This document shows, in pieces, positions 44,924 to 57,056 of a stretch of DNA of 64,000 nucleotides. A program made the position numbers and the translations under genes. The notes beneath the pieces were generated by a model. That model made no database searches and had not been told where the DNA came from. It saw nothing but the letters and a program-made list of their open reading frames with translations. The number at the start of each line of letters is the position of its first letter. Position 1 is the stretch's first letter. The DNA is from Lepisosteus oculatus (lineage: Eukaryota > Chordata > Actinopteri > Semionotiformes > Lepisosteidae): positions 13,834,001 to 13,898,000 of the forward strand of contig NC_090705.1 of the NCBI RefSeq assembly GCF_040954835.1, given 5' to 3'.

Positions 44924-47084
44924 GATATTATTTTATTTATACTTCAAGTTGAACAGCTATTCTTAAAGTACAGTAAAAATGGAGGAAACAGCAGATGTAT
45001 GGAAATTTTATGTGTGATGACAGATTGGTTAATCTATCCCTATTTATAGTATACAGTATATTGAACATGTTAAACTATTTTAGATAGATACTTTATCTTT
45101 AGAAGTGATATACAGTATTAGAAAACTAACCTCACAAGTATGTTTAACATAATATAAGACATTGTATTCTCTTTTTTTTTTTTCTAAGAGAGTATGATAA
45201 ACAGGAACAATGTTTCCAGAAAATCTGTTTAACTGTGTCAACGTCTGTGAAGACTATTTAAATGCCTACATGTTATATTTCACAATAAGATTCTAAAATA
45301 TCCTTTTTGTCATTTGGAATCATCGGTTATTTTTGTTTTTACTTGCTTCTATACATTTGCTGGATAATGAAAATGATAAACTGAGAGCTTATTCATGAAT
45401 ATTATGATTTAGCCAATTGGCTATGCCTAACTTCAGGATACACATTGTTGTGAAGGATATAAGCTTTTGAAAATGCAATTTATTTGCAATTATTTGTTTG
45501 ACTACAATGCACTCCAATATAAAAGAAAACTACATTTTTCCTTTCAAACTACATTATTTGGAAGTAGTACTTTTACAATACATAGGAACAGTTTTGTAAA
45601 TCAACTACTATTTTTTGATTAGGTGTTGAAGAAACTAGCTAACAAAAAATGTTTCAGCACAATATTTGCATTATGATAATTACCTTAAGATTTGTTCATC
45701 CAAGTTCATTAAAAAAAAATATTTAGTATTTATATATGATTTTTATGTTTTTATTTTTTTTATTCCAGTTGCATGAATTAACATACATTCAGTGATGTGA
45801 AAAAGGTCATACATGAATGCAAAGGTTTGTTTAGCATTTTGCCACTTATTCAAGAGGACTCTTATTGTGTAATCATGTGAGTTGACCTTATAACTGAACA
45901 CAGTTTCCCATACATCTTTCTCCTTAATATTTTTATAGCAGTTAGAGGCCTTCTCATATGTGACCAGTACTGTCCAACATGCCTTTTTTGTCAGAGGCGT
46001 ACAAGTTGAAATATGCTTTAATCTTTTTCAACCCTGGGCCCTTGTGTTAATATAAAATAACATTGAAGTTTAAACCTCATGAAAATCAAGAGTTATCCTT
46101 ATGACAACCAATAAAATATAAATGTATGGTATTATATTTAGAGAGTAAGGTTCAAATAATATAATTATTTTACTTCACACTTGTGGCTCAATATAGTTTT
46201 GTCTATTTTTGAATGGATTTAATAAAGAAGAAATAAAGATATTGTCAATTTAAAGTGTCGATATTTTTACATATTTTTAGTGTTTTATTGTAAATAATAT
46301 TTTTCTGTGAATATATTGCAGTTGTTCAATCACTGTCCTTGAGGACCACAGGACATTGTAGTTTGTGTACCATTAACTATTTTTTTAAAATTATGCCATA
46401 TTTAATCATGCCAATAAATCCATAGGAATAAATTCCTCAATGACTGTATTTAGAAATGACTAGAATCAGAAAATAACAGAAATGAGTTTGGTAATGAGCT
46501 ACACTTCTTAATACTCTCTAAGACAATGTTTTTCTTTTTCTTTTATGAATAAGTACTTTCTTAACATTCATTAGAGCTACACCATTTACTGGAACTATTG
46601 TAAATTGTTCACTGTCATTTAGAACCATTAAAATGTCAATAATAATTTCTAATACAAACTTCCAACCATGAGTCAGCTAAATTACATTTGAATAATAGCC
46701 ATCTCTGCTTGAAAAAATTTGGAAAGCCAAAGAAGCATCCCAAATCATTGTTAATATCTTTAACAACCTTCTAGGTGAGTTGCACAGACGTTTATTAACG
46801 AAAAAAGGAAGACAAAGTACTAGTAACAAACAGTATATGCATAAGGGCACACATTAGTCTTGAGATTTTAAAATTGGTTTACTTTTATTTCTGTGAAATG
46901 GTGAATCTCACAAAAACATTAATAATTTAATAATACTTGTAACTCATACTTTTCTTGGAATATTTAGAAATACATTAAGGAAAAAAGACTTCGACAATTA
47001 CTTAATATTGATTTGGGTATTATTGTTTGGACATTATTTAATATGAAACTTTCCTATTTATCAACAGTTGCAAATGAAAGGAGG
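44924..47084. other. Intergenic or distal 3' untranslated, nothing recognised
   Basis: AT-rich sequence with poly-T and poly-A runs. No supported gene or mobile element. Part could be a long 3' untranslated region of NRSN1. Confidence 0.45.
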
Positions 47085-48480
47085 CCATTGGCCTATCTGT
47101 CCCATCTATCCCATTTGGTAGATAGTAACAAATTGATCCAAAGATAGTCCATCTTCATGGCTGCTCTCAAGAAATGCCTGAATCATCCAGCCATTTCTTG
47201 AGTAACCAGGGCAATGACTTTAATAACATATCTACTTTGTTCCATAGTTCCACAACACTTTGGGTAAAGAAGTGCTTTCTGTTCTCAGTTTTAAATATAC
47301 TTACCTGTAATTTCCACTTGTGTCCTATGAGTCAGATTTCACTGTTCATTCTGAATAAATCTGCAGGTTTTGACTTTGTTGATGCCTTTGAGGATTTTGA
47401 ATACTTGTATCATGTCTTTTCTGTTCAAGACTGAAAAGGTTCCTTTAGCCTGTTTGTGTAGGACATTCCCTTGAGAATGTACAGTATGTGGTTGCTCAGC
47501 TCGGGACTGATTCCTAAACAACAGTGTATTTTTTTATTTGGTGACCAAAATTCTGTACAAAATTCTACATTCCTTCTGGTGGATTATAGAATTTGAACAT
47601 AACCCATTGATTTAAATTCTACAATTCTAATATTTTAACGTATCTTAACATTTTGTTTGCATTTTAATCTTGAGGATATAAATAATGTGTCACCATAAAC
47701 AATGAACTCAAAGTAACCTCTTCTCAATGTTTTCTATTTTGTATTTGTAGTATATGTTTTGATATGTACATACAAAACCCTGCATTTGTCTCCATTAAAC
47801 ATCCCCTTTTTAATTTTATTTGCTGTCATTTGCAAACTTAATATGTTTAATTATTATACTGTATCGCTGCTATAAATTAGGAATATTTTTGGTACCAGTA
47901 GAGAACCCTGTGGAGCTCTATTAATTAGCTGAATCTGAACTGAGCTTTCACCTCTTATCTGTACTCTTTATCGTCTATATTTTATAACCGTTCTCAATTC
48001 TGACATTTGCATTTCCCTGAATGCCTAGAGCCTGTAATTTAAGTATTATCTTTTATGAGAAATGTTTCTAAAATAACCACATCATATTTTGTGTATCCAA
48101 TACTATTGTTACTTGTTCAAATAACTATAATAAGCTGTTTAGGCAGTACCTATGTTTTCTAAAGCTGTGTTGACTAACCCGAATATCTGTTTTCCATACC
48201 GTACTAAATATTGTTTCCATAATCGTACATGTACAGTAACTCAAACTTATTGGTGTATGATTACTTATTTCAGGTTTTTCACCCTTCTTATAGATGGAAA
48301 ATGCACTAGCAATTATTCAGTACATGGTAAATATCCCTGCCTTGAGTGACTATTGGAAGAGTTACAGTACTGTATGTCAGTGGCTTCTGACTAATATCTT
48401 TCACTTCCTTGAGTGTAATTGGTAAAATACCTTTAGGCCCTGGGGACATATTCATCTTGAGTGCTTCTTCTTTTTTTCTA
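47085..48480 (-). mobile_element. LINE-related repeat (CR1-like), antisense
   Basis: It begins with AAAGGAGGCCATTGGCCTAT and runs through the antisense end of the CR1-like reading frame (shared with 13275-13515 and, in sense, 55500-55700). It then continues as a long dispersed repeat with phrases such as AGTAGAGAACCCTGTGGAGC (47898) and AGCAATTATTCAGTACATGG (48308). All reading frames are broken. The outer limit at 48480 is approximate. Confidence 0.6.
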
Positions 48481-48789
48481 AATTAAAATTTTGGTTATTG
48501 TTCTTTCAGGTTATAGAAACCACATATGACCAAAGATGAGCAAATGTACAGCATAATAAAACTATTATACATGGAAATTATGCACCAGAAAATAATGATT
48601 TATAGGTTGGCCCTCTTCCAAGTCTTGTTTGCAAACAAATCCATTGTGATAATTCTTCCACGTTAATGACTTACAAGGTTTTTAAAATGCCTGGAGAGTA
48701 GAATTTAGGATTTGACAAAGTGCATAACTTCATTTCAGTTAAAGACTAATGACAAATGACAATGTAATTTAATATATGAGTCCATGGTG

Positions 48790-50400
48790 TATTAATAATG
48801 TACTTTATTTTTTCAGGTAGATGCTTTTCAACAAACTCAAGTGTTATGCAATAGTGCACACCATATACACATACATTAAAAGAAAGCTCAGTAAAGCTCA
48901 GTAAATTAACCCAATAAAATTAAATTACAAATAAATTATACATTAATGGATAAAGTAAAAAGATAGGACTTTGAGGCAGTCGTAAATCTGTCAATCTGTT
49001 GCTAATTTATTTGGACAATGAATTTAACATGTTGCTGCCCAAGAGTACATTATATTGCCTTTAAATGTGTAGTGCCTTGTTTTTGGTAGAGTGACAATGT
49101 ATGGATTATAGTACCTCAGAATAAGTCTTGGACATAAACCATGCAATAAGTCTTTAAAACAAACTGTGTGCATACAATATCGTATCATAGGTAAATAGGA
49201 GATCCTTAAACACCACTCTAAAATTCATTGGGACCCAATGGAATTTACACAGGATGTAAGTGAGGTGCTGATGTATCTTAGTTTTAGCCAACACAAGAGC
49301 TACAGAATTATGGGCATACTGAAGCCAGTTAGTAGCTTATAAGATGTTCTAATAATCAAGGCATTTCAAAAGACAAATTCTGATTAAATAAAGGCATACA
49401 GTATATTGATATTACATCATCAGTGAAAGGATCTTCATTGTTAACATGATCAGCGCTATGCAAATGGTAAAGGACACCCTTATGAAATTCCTAACAGGGT
49501 TTTGAAAGATAATAGAGTGTCAAAAGTAACACCAATGTTTAAGCTTCTGTCCAGGGTTTAACTGCAGTACCATGAATAGCAGCACTGAAGAGCTCATAAA
49601 AGGAGACTTTGAACACAATTCCCTGTCTTGTCAAAGTTTAGTTTAAGAAAGTTTTGTTGTATTTACAGTATATCTTAATATGAGACAGGCACCTACTGTA
49701 TAAAGTGAGAAACCCTATTTGGTCTACAAGTAAATATCTGTGTAATCACCATAGAAGAGAAAATCAAACTATTGATCAAATAGTATCGAATAAACATGTA
49801 CTGTATGTTTATATGTAAATAATAAACAGTTAAAGTCACAGAACATAATGAGTAAGATGAACATCACCTGATTTAAAAAGAAAGCATTGATTAAATGGCT
49901 TCTGGTAACCACATAGGAACTAGTGTAACTAAGAGAAGTACCTGTGATAGTACCAGTGCCTATTCCTAGATACTTTTCGATGTGCATCAGAGGAAAGCTA
50001 ATTGACAGCATCAAACATTACATGTAAGCCCAGAAAAAAAGACTATATTAAGTGATCTGGGGTTAGAAAACATCAACAAATCATAACCATAACAAGTGCT
50101 ATCACAGCACTGTGTCTTTGTTTAAGCCCAAACTGGATATGTTCACAGACTTCATTAGATGCAAGGAGTGATTGTAATTGAGTTGCCACTACCCATTCCA
50201 GAATTGTAGTGATAAGAGGCAATTTGCAAATAGGATAGTAGTTGCCAAGTACTTGAGGAGCCAGGCCAGTTTGTCTTTTGAAGGAGAAAGGACAAGGTTG
50301 TTCAAAGCAGATTTGAAGACTACAGGTACAAGACCAGATATCAGGAACGTAATGATAAGGAAAGTAACAGATGAGCACCACAACAAAGAGATGCAAATGT
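48790..50400. repeat. Long unclassified interspersed repeat
   Basis: A stretch of moderately GC-balanced, decayed sequence with wording that I associate with a long dispersed repeat of fish genomes, for example TTGGGACCCAATGGAATTTA (49229), AGGATAGTAGTTGCCAAGTA (50232) and GAGGAGCCAGGCCAGTTTGT (50256). The open frames at 49769-50014 and 50073-50396 fall in it and are not supported as genes. The family assignment is by recollection only. Confidence 0.4.
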
Positions 50401-51050
50401 TAATATATCCAAATTAAGAACTGTAACAATACTTGTTAACAATAACAATACTGATACCAACGTGCTAGGTAAACAAATAATAAAGATTTTGGTCAGTTAT
50501 TTAAAAGTGTTACATAACAGAAAGCTTAGTCCTAAAATTAGAAAAGAGATGTATTATTTATATTTTATAAATAATAATAAATAACCCAAAACATTATACA
50601 ATATACAATAGTCACACAATGCACAGATGTTTGCAATTCAATACCCTTCAGAGCCCTACCTTCTATGGACGTAGAAAATCTAGAATTCCACTTTTGTAAT
50701 CTAAAAATTTAAAAAAACAACAATCTAATAATCCGTAGAGAAAAACTGTATACTAATGAAATGGATCCTAGCCAGGACTGAATTTTCCTTACTAAGCAGA
50801 AGGCTCACCAATGAACGGAAACCAATTTCCCTTTTCTAAACAAAGGTATTGCTAAAGTAGAATGTGTGGTTTAATCCTGTAGATTCCACAATAAAGGAAA
50901 TCTGAATTTCTAAATATATAAGTTAGTAAGATCTCTTATATAATAAAGAACAGTCTGGAATTCTTTTAGCATCCAGATTAACTGGAATTGGACTGGTTTC
51001 AAATCTAATTTCCAAAAGGCACTTACTTAAATTTTTGACAACGGAGAAGA
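50401..51050. other. Intergenic, nothing recognised
   Basis: AT-rich, no supported feature. Confidence 0.5.
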
Positions 51051-51127
51051 TGATACTGTAGATGATGCTGATTCCTTCTTCCTGTGTTTATGCTGTGGTC
51101 CATTCCTATGGAGGCAGCTTGTGTTTC

Positions 51128-51449
51128 TGTCACGGATGTTGGAAGGGACGAACCATGGAATGGCAGGAGAGCGAAAAAAGACCCTATGCATAGCAGCAGG
51201 ACGGGGGTTAGCCTTGACTCAGCTGTTCAGGAAATGCTGTATAGAAACCTATACCCTCATTCCACAGACGTGGGGCGACCTGGTGCTAGGCTGGTCTCAG
51301 GACATCCAAACCTCAATGCTGAGCGAGGAGGAAAGCGTGACCTGGAAATATATAGCCCCAAACAGAGACACACCGGAAGGACAAGCAAAGCACAGGAAAC
51401 TAGGGACAGGACAGAATAGGAGCGCCCTCTAGCTGTAGAAGGCGTGGCA
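51128..51449 (+). mobile_element. Solo-LTR-like insertion with 5-bp TSD GTTTC
   Basis: The element begins TGTCACGGATGTTGGAAGGG and ends GAAGGCGTGGCA. It is flanked by GTTTC at 51123-51127 and 51450-51454. It is the + strand counterpart of 21196-21519. Its right part contains GAGCGCCCTCTAGC, close to half of a CTCF motif. The two long open frames over it (51084-51432) are not conserved in the other copies and are not genes. Confidence 0.75.
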
Positions 51450-51545
51450 GTTTCCTTTCTTTTTTTTTCAGTATGGAATAAATCTGTTACCTGTTCCTTT
51501 GCAGCCTATGCATGCTGACACAGCTACCTCCTTGAACTACTATTG
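51450..51545 (+). mobile_element. Penelope 3' end, split from its left part by the solo LTR
   Basis: CTTTTTTTTTCAGTATGGAA, then CTGTTACCTGTTCCTTTGCA and CTATGCATGCTGACACAGCT form the whole 3' module, ending near CCTTGAACTA. The sequence left of the LTR (about 51095-51127) looks like a diverged preceding part (CCTATGGAGGCAGCTTGTG), so the LTR probably inserted into this element. Confidence 0.7.
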
Positions 51546-52769
51546 AATATGTATTTTAATATGGTTGATTTAATGATTTAACAGTGACTTTGTTTCGTTT
51601 GAGTAAATTATTAGGACTTATTTTGATCAACTGTATTTTCTTTAGTAGTTCTTTCTTTAAAGACCCAGTGACATCTCTGTAAATCAAGCAAATCAATTTT
51701 CCTGAAACCTTCACCATAAGGTAAATTAGCTGGGAGCTATCAATGTTGCTAAATGCATCTGTTCACATTTACATTAACAATATGAACAATTAATAAATGT
51801 GTTTAAATGTAATTTTATTTAGGTAAAAAGTGGACCCCATAACATAACGCACCACTGTTTAGATTCATGGGGAATTGGTATTGGTATTGGTACTCGTTGT
51901 TGCAGGCCTTGCCACTCACATTGTGTTATCTCTTAATGACATTGCAGTCCCAGGCAACAGCTGTTATACAGTACAGTAGGTCTCCTTTCATTCTGCTCCT
52001 TCCCAAGTGCATCACACACGATGTGCTATCAGCACCTGACATGCTTCCTCCCAACCTTCCTACCTTTCTACCTTATGCTTTCTAACACTTTCTCAAAATT
52101 AGACATTCTACCTACCATGCATTTGACCCCAACAATACCACCTCTTCCCTTTGCCATATTGGACCTTAACCCCATCACCTAATTTCTCTTTTACATCCCT
52201 TCCTCAATGTCAGTCAGCCTACCCACCAGGCCTCTGGTGCAAGCAATATCTTCTCCTCTTCCTTTTCCTGCTGCTTCCTTCCCTTTACCCTTTAAAAACA
52301 GTCGACTGATCTCCCACGAACTTCAGACATTTGCTTTTCTTCATAGGCTCCTTGCCTGGCTCCAGCTCTGCCCACCCTATCCTTCCTCACACTAATACTC
52401 GCTTTAGGGACCTACCCTGAACATACAGTAGAAAAGCAATCTATGGAGATATGAGGTGTCAGTGATGAAAAATATGACTCAGTCTAAATGTACTCAAAAT
52501 AACTTGAGTTTTTATTTACCGCATTTAACTTACTCAGAAGCTGTGCTAGAGTGAGTCATAGATCTCAAACTATAATAAGATGAAGTGCATTTCAAGATGC
52601 TGTAGACAAATAATATTTGGGTGACACTTATTTAATAAATTATTTAAAAAAATATTCCTGTAGATTGTTACATAAATTACACTTATACAGTATGTTTGTT
52701 TATACATTTTTGCGCTTTGTTTTCAACCAGCTCAAAGAAATAGAAAAATCCTGTCCTAAGCTCAAAAAG
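51546..52769. other. Intergenic; pyrimidine-rich block at 51960-52400
   Basis: No gene is recognised. The region 51960-52400 is rich in C and T with several CCTTCC runs, and its short open frames have no domain. It may be an old element or a degenerate pyrimidine tract. Confidence 0.4.
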
Positions 52770-53050
52770 ATAATGGTCCTATCTGTGTGGAATTTGTGTT
52801 TCCCGATGTTCACACATGGGTTGTCTCTGGGTGTGCTGGTTTCCTCACATAGTCCAAAACACACAGGCAGGTAAAACTGGCCTTAGGGGTGAGAGTATGT
52901 GTGTCTGTGTTTGTATGTGAATGTCTGCCCTCTGACTGACGGGTGTCCAGTCAAGGATGTAATCTAACTTACACCCATTGCTTGCTGAGACAGACCCTAG
53001 CTGTCCTGAAACCCTGAATTGGCTGAAGCAGTTACAAAATGAGTGGATGG
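52770..53050 (+). mobile_element. tRNA-type SINE, 5' truncated
   Basis: It starts inside the SINE body at CTATCTGTGTGGAATTTGTG, then GGTTTCCTCACATAGTCCAA, a GTGTGTCTGTGTTTG part and ACACCCATTGCTTGCTGAGA, ending in a decayed GTTACAAAATGAGTGGATGG tail. The promoter-bearing head is missing. Confidence 0.75.
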
Positions 53051-54924
53051 AGGTTTTATATTGATTACCACTGACGTATAACAGTGAGGATGTCTCCCTC
53101 AAGGGCACAAATTGGTGAATATTAAGAATTGTTGTTTATTTGATTTGAATTAAATAAAAACCCATGACAAAACAACTCATCCACCAGTGTTTTATTATAA
53201 GCATTTTATTTGCTAAATCACTATTTATTCACTTCATTATGTATATGTATTATAAGTATCATATACTGTATGTAGCTTATACATTCATTGTTGTTGCATA
53301 CAGTATTTGTCTTGTAATTACAAAACAATGAGAGTTTAAAGCAATGGAAATCTGCATTTTATCATTCCTATTTTATTAAATAATGTTGCCAAATTTCACA
53401 CAGTTAACATTCAGTAATAGTATTGAGCAAACTATCAAAATAGAATATTAATATATTTATTCCTAGGTTAGCAAAATTAAAATGCATGCAGGTTTCCCTT
53501 TAGCATATATTCTGTATCTATGACCTATAACAAAATAATACAGTTTGAAGAAAACTGTGCAATTAAAGTGAACACACAATTACAAAAAGTAGCTCCCTAG
53601 CCAGAATTAGATGTTCAGCTGATAATTTAAAATACCTCCAAAAACATGTCTTGCAACAGGCTTTGCAGTTTGTAAGGCTGAATCCATGTAAAAAAGGGGC
53701 TAACAAGATTTGGATACAGTACTTTACAGATAGTCTACAGGTACTGTAGCTGTTCATACATTAGTGCCAATAACCCAGTCAGTGTTTGTGGCTTGATTTC
53801 TGTCTCTCTATTCCAATGACTTACACTTTCTGTCATTTTAAACTCTGATTAACAAAGAACATTTGCTAAAAACAACTGCAAGTTGTATAAACTCACAAAT
53901 ATTTATGTTTTTATATCTGGATTCTGGATTATATGCAGGTAGAGTATTTCAATTACTCTGCAGGAAAGTTGTCACCGATGTATTTGCAGTGCATATTACC
54001 CATGTCCATGAACAGAAAACACAGAAATGAACTAGACATTGTCTGAATTTATTTCTAAACATCTCTAGTAGCAGGTTTTTTTAGGCTAGACTACAAGCAA
54101 AAAACAGTTGCCCGGTTATATTTCAATAATTATAACTAGTAAATGACAAAAAAATTTAGATAACTGTTCTATAAAAAACTGAAAAGAGTATTTCTACATT
54201 GTATTGCATGTTGAAAAGATAAGATATTCAGTAAAAAAAAACATACTAAAAGTAACTTGATATCTGCATTGGTGACCAGTTCACCACTATCACACAAAAG
54301 TTTCATAATAGTTTTGCACATTAATACGAATAATTAAAAGGGAATAACAAAATAACATTGAGTTCAAAAATACTTTATTACTCTATTACTCTATAATTAG
54401 TTTAAAATTATTAACATCTTAATGTCAAAAATATAATATTTCAAAACAGCAGCACAATGTATGCCTTTGCCTAGACAATTTTTCAAATATTTTTCAAAGA
54501 TTATTAAAGGGAATTGAAAATTATATTTCTACTTACCAATATTTATCTTAAAATGTAAAGGTAGTGCATATTATAATTATACAAAATCATTTTTCTTAGG
54601 TTCTCATTGTGATAAATAATTAAGCTTAATAGAGCTTCTGAGTTCAAATGCAGCTGGTATTTTCATTTCTCTGAGTACATATATTCTAACATATAGTAAT
54701 GTCTTTAAAGCACAACAAAATCTTTGTACTTAAATAGAATATCCACTATGTAGTTTGTCGTTATCCTTTTATTAACATACTCTAATTTTTCAGCAAATTT
54801 TTTAATGCTTTCAGATTTTGTTTTTCTGTAATGAATCTAAAACTTACTCAAACATCTGTGTATGTATGCACTCTTTATGAAACATGTCTGTACTTTCATG
54901 GTTTCTTCCATATGACCTTTCATT
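53051..54924. other. Intergenic, nothing recognised
   Basis: AT-rich, no supported feature. Confidence 0.5.
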
Positions 54925-55868
54925 AAGGGTGAAAACTCTAATATAGGTGATTTAATTAGTAGAGTACCACAGAGATCTGTATTAGGATCACTGCTCCTCC
55001 TAATTTATATCTGTAATCCAGATTCTGGCATAACTAGCAAACTAAGCAAGCTCACAGAATATACCCAATTTAGGATAAGCAAACACTTTGTAGAAGCTAC
55101 ACAGGAAATTCAAGTGCAGAGCATTAGATACAGGTAGCAAAAGGAACATATAAATTAATATAGGAAATGATTAGTTTCAAGAAGCTGTCTGTGTTTAAAG
55201 CTTAGGTTTCTTTCATATAATTATTTTGAAATGATGTTTGTCTTGTAGCTAATGTGAAATAACAAAAAACAATACTTAGAGAATGTCCAGATATAAAGTT
55301 AAAATAGTTTAATTTAAATCTGGGATTTTTATGTTATAATTTCATGATTCACTAATGTAACATCAGATACAAATATTGTCATATATACTGTGGTATTGTG
55401 TGGTAATATTTACTGTGGTAAATATTTTTGTATACTTGCACCAATTTAATATTTTCTCACCATTATGAAAGATATTGTCCTCCAGAAAAAAAGTGACCTT
55501 TTACATACAAAGAACTGAATCTATTTAGTTTTCAACAGAGAAGACTACAAGGAACATGATTCAAGTATTCAAAATTATCAAGGGTACTGACAAAGTCAAT
55601 ATATTGCACTTCTTAAAAGCCTAAGCTAAAACATGTATCAGAGGACACAAGTGGAAACAAAACAAAAGTGAATTTAAGACTGAGAACAAAAGGCACTTTT
55701 TACACAAGGTAGGAGACTGGAAGATACTACCTAGCTATTAAAATGTAGCTTCTTTCAGTAAGTAGCGTGATGAGATCCTTTGTATCACTTAGCTACTGTA
55801 CTAGCAACCAAATAAGCTAGATGGGAAAAAATTGAATCTAATTTGTAATCTTTCTTATGTTCTAAGTA
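54925..55868 (+). mobile_element. CR1-like LINE 3' part (reverse transcriptase end and tail)
   Basis: Decayed frames read SRVPQRSVLGSLLLLIYICN followed by DSGITSKLSKLTEYTQF, corresponding to [20 protein letters not shown] and the region before the catalytic FADD, with the catalytic aspartates lost. After a diverged section, 55500-55700 encodes the C-terminal MIQVFKIIKGTDKVN segment. The end, TCTAATTTGTAATCTTTC then TTATGTTC, is the typical CR1 3' terminus. It stops some 25 bp from the DCDC2 stop codon. Confidence 0.75.
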
Positions 55869-55891
55869 CATTCTTCTTATGCACTGCCTCT

Positions 55892-56458
55892 TTATTCATC
55901 ATTTTTCTCCTCCCCTTCCTCATTCCCTCCTTCTAGTTTATCCACTGACTCCATCAGACTTTTCTTTTCTTCTTCCTCCATTCCTCTATTGTCATCGTGA
56001 GGTGTTCCTGGCTCTTCTTCTTGTTTTGCTTCCTCCCCTTCTGCTGTGTTTGCCTCTGGCTGTTCCTCTGGTTCATCTGCTTTCTGGTTTTCTTCCACCT
56101 CTTCTTCATTTTGTGATTCTTCTTTACTAAGTTCTTCCTTGGTTTGGGGTTCATCGTTCTCTTCTTCCTCATCTTCCCCATTCTCAGCTGGCGTCACCTC
56201 AGTTTCTGTATCATTTTCTTCCTCTTTTCTGGTCTCCTCCTCCTCCTTGTCATCTTCTCCATGAGAAGGCTCCTCTGTTACTTCTTGTGATTCCTCTGAT
56301 TCCGTGCTGATCTCTTCATTTGCAGGATCAGTATTGTTGTTGGTTTGTTCAGTGGTTGAATCTTCTATTAGATTTTCAGCTGCATCTTCTCCACTATTAG
56401 ATAAGTCTTCTGTAGATTCCACCTTAGGAGAGTCTTCTTCATTCACTGCTTCTGCCTG
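55892..56458 (-). CDS. DCDC2: Terminal coding exon, probably DCDC2 (acidic C-terminal tail)
   Basis: The - strand frame from about 56458 down to the stop at 55892-55894 gives roughly 188 residues dominated by Glu, with Asp, Asn, Thr, Ser and Lys. It begins QAEAVNEEDSPKVESTEDLS and ends KLEGGNEEGEEKNDE. A good acceptor precedes it: a T-rich tract then TTATACGAG/CAG/GCAG, so the exon starts at 56458 or 56455. DCDC2 is a doublecortin-domain protein of cilia and microtubules, with two doublecortin domains at the N terminus and a long acidic, poorly conserved C terminus. No doublecortin domain is in view. The name rests on acidic composition, the exon structure and the convergent position next to NRSN1, known from mammals. 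The upstream exons would lie beyond 64000. It could instead be another acidic-tailed protein, but no other gene is expected here. Confidence 0.6.
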   Translation of the reverse strand, partial: QAEAVNEEDSPKVESTEDLSNSGEDAAENLIEDSTTEQTNNNTDPANEEISTESEESQEVTEEPSHGEDDKEEEETRKEEENDTETEVTPAENGEDEEEENDEPQTKEELSKEESQNEEEVEENQKADEPEEQPEANTAEGEEAKQEEEPGTPHDDNRGMEEEEKKSLMESVDKLEGGNEEGEEKNDE

Positions 56459-56857
56459 CTCGTATAAGAAAAAAAAATTACATCTGTTTTTAATTTTGCT
56501 TTTATTTTCACAGATTTCTGAAGTTTTGCTGTACTTTAAACTATTTTGGCCTGCATGTTTCTTAATGGTTCTGAGAAGTAAACAATGTCTCACCACTCAG
56601 AAATAACTCAGAAGTAAACAATCAACATTTTCATTTATAATTAAGGTCAAGAAAATATTTTCTTAGTACATTAATATTTGTTGTCACCTCCTTCATTGTT
56701 ATTTACAGTAAAATATATTATTTATTTGTGTGTACAGTAAAGTACAAGAAAGTACAGTAAAAGAAAACTAATGTATGAGAGTAGTACAATGCATTTTTTG
56801 GTATTTCACATTTGATATCAAATAAAAAGTAACAAATATAAAAAATATAATTCAGGT
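56459..56857 (-). other. Putative DCDC2 last intron, proximal part
   Basis: The splice acceptor side of the exon. The open frame continues in name to 56596 but reads intronic, pyrimidine-rich sequence. No further exon is seen here. Confidence 0.5.
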
Positions 56858-57056
56858 GGGTAGCTGCGTCTGCATGCGTAGGCTGCAAAGGAACAAGTAA
56901 TAGGTTTATTCCATGCTGAAAAAAAGAAAAAAGAGAACACAACGTTTCGGCCGTGGAGCCTTCTTCAGGTGTCACAACTGAAGATGGCTCCATGGCCGAA
57001 ACGTTGTGTTCTCTTTCTTCTTTTTTTCAGCATGGAATAAACCTATTACTTGTTCC
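56858..57056. mobile_element. Inverted pair of Penelope 3' ends, head to head
   Basis: The - strand copy (56858 to about 56971) contains, in reverse complement, CTGAAGA...GAAACGTT, the polypyrimidine run, CAGCATGGAATAAACC and the terminal GCAGCTACCCACCTGAATT. The + strand copy (about 56979-57056) begins CTGAAGATGGCTCCATGGCC and runs to TATTACTTGTTCC. Only a spacer of about 9 bases (GTGTCACAA) separates the two CTGAAGA motifs. Each arm carries the hammerhead-like core. Confidence 0.85.

Noticed and set aside
51084..51432. Two open frames of 103-111 codons
   Set aside because: They lie in the solo-LTR-like element and are not kept in the related copy at 21196-21519.
56046..56264. + strand Ser/Phe-rich open frames opposite the acidic exon
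   Set aside because: Antisense shadows of Glu/Asp codons; the - strand frame has the stop, length and splice acceptor.
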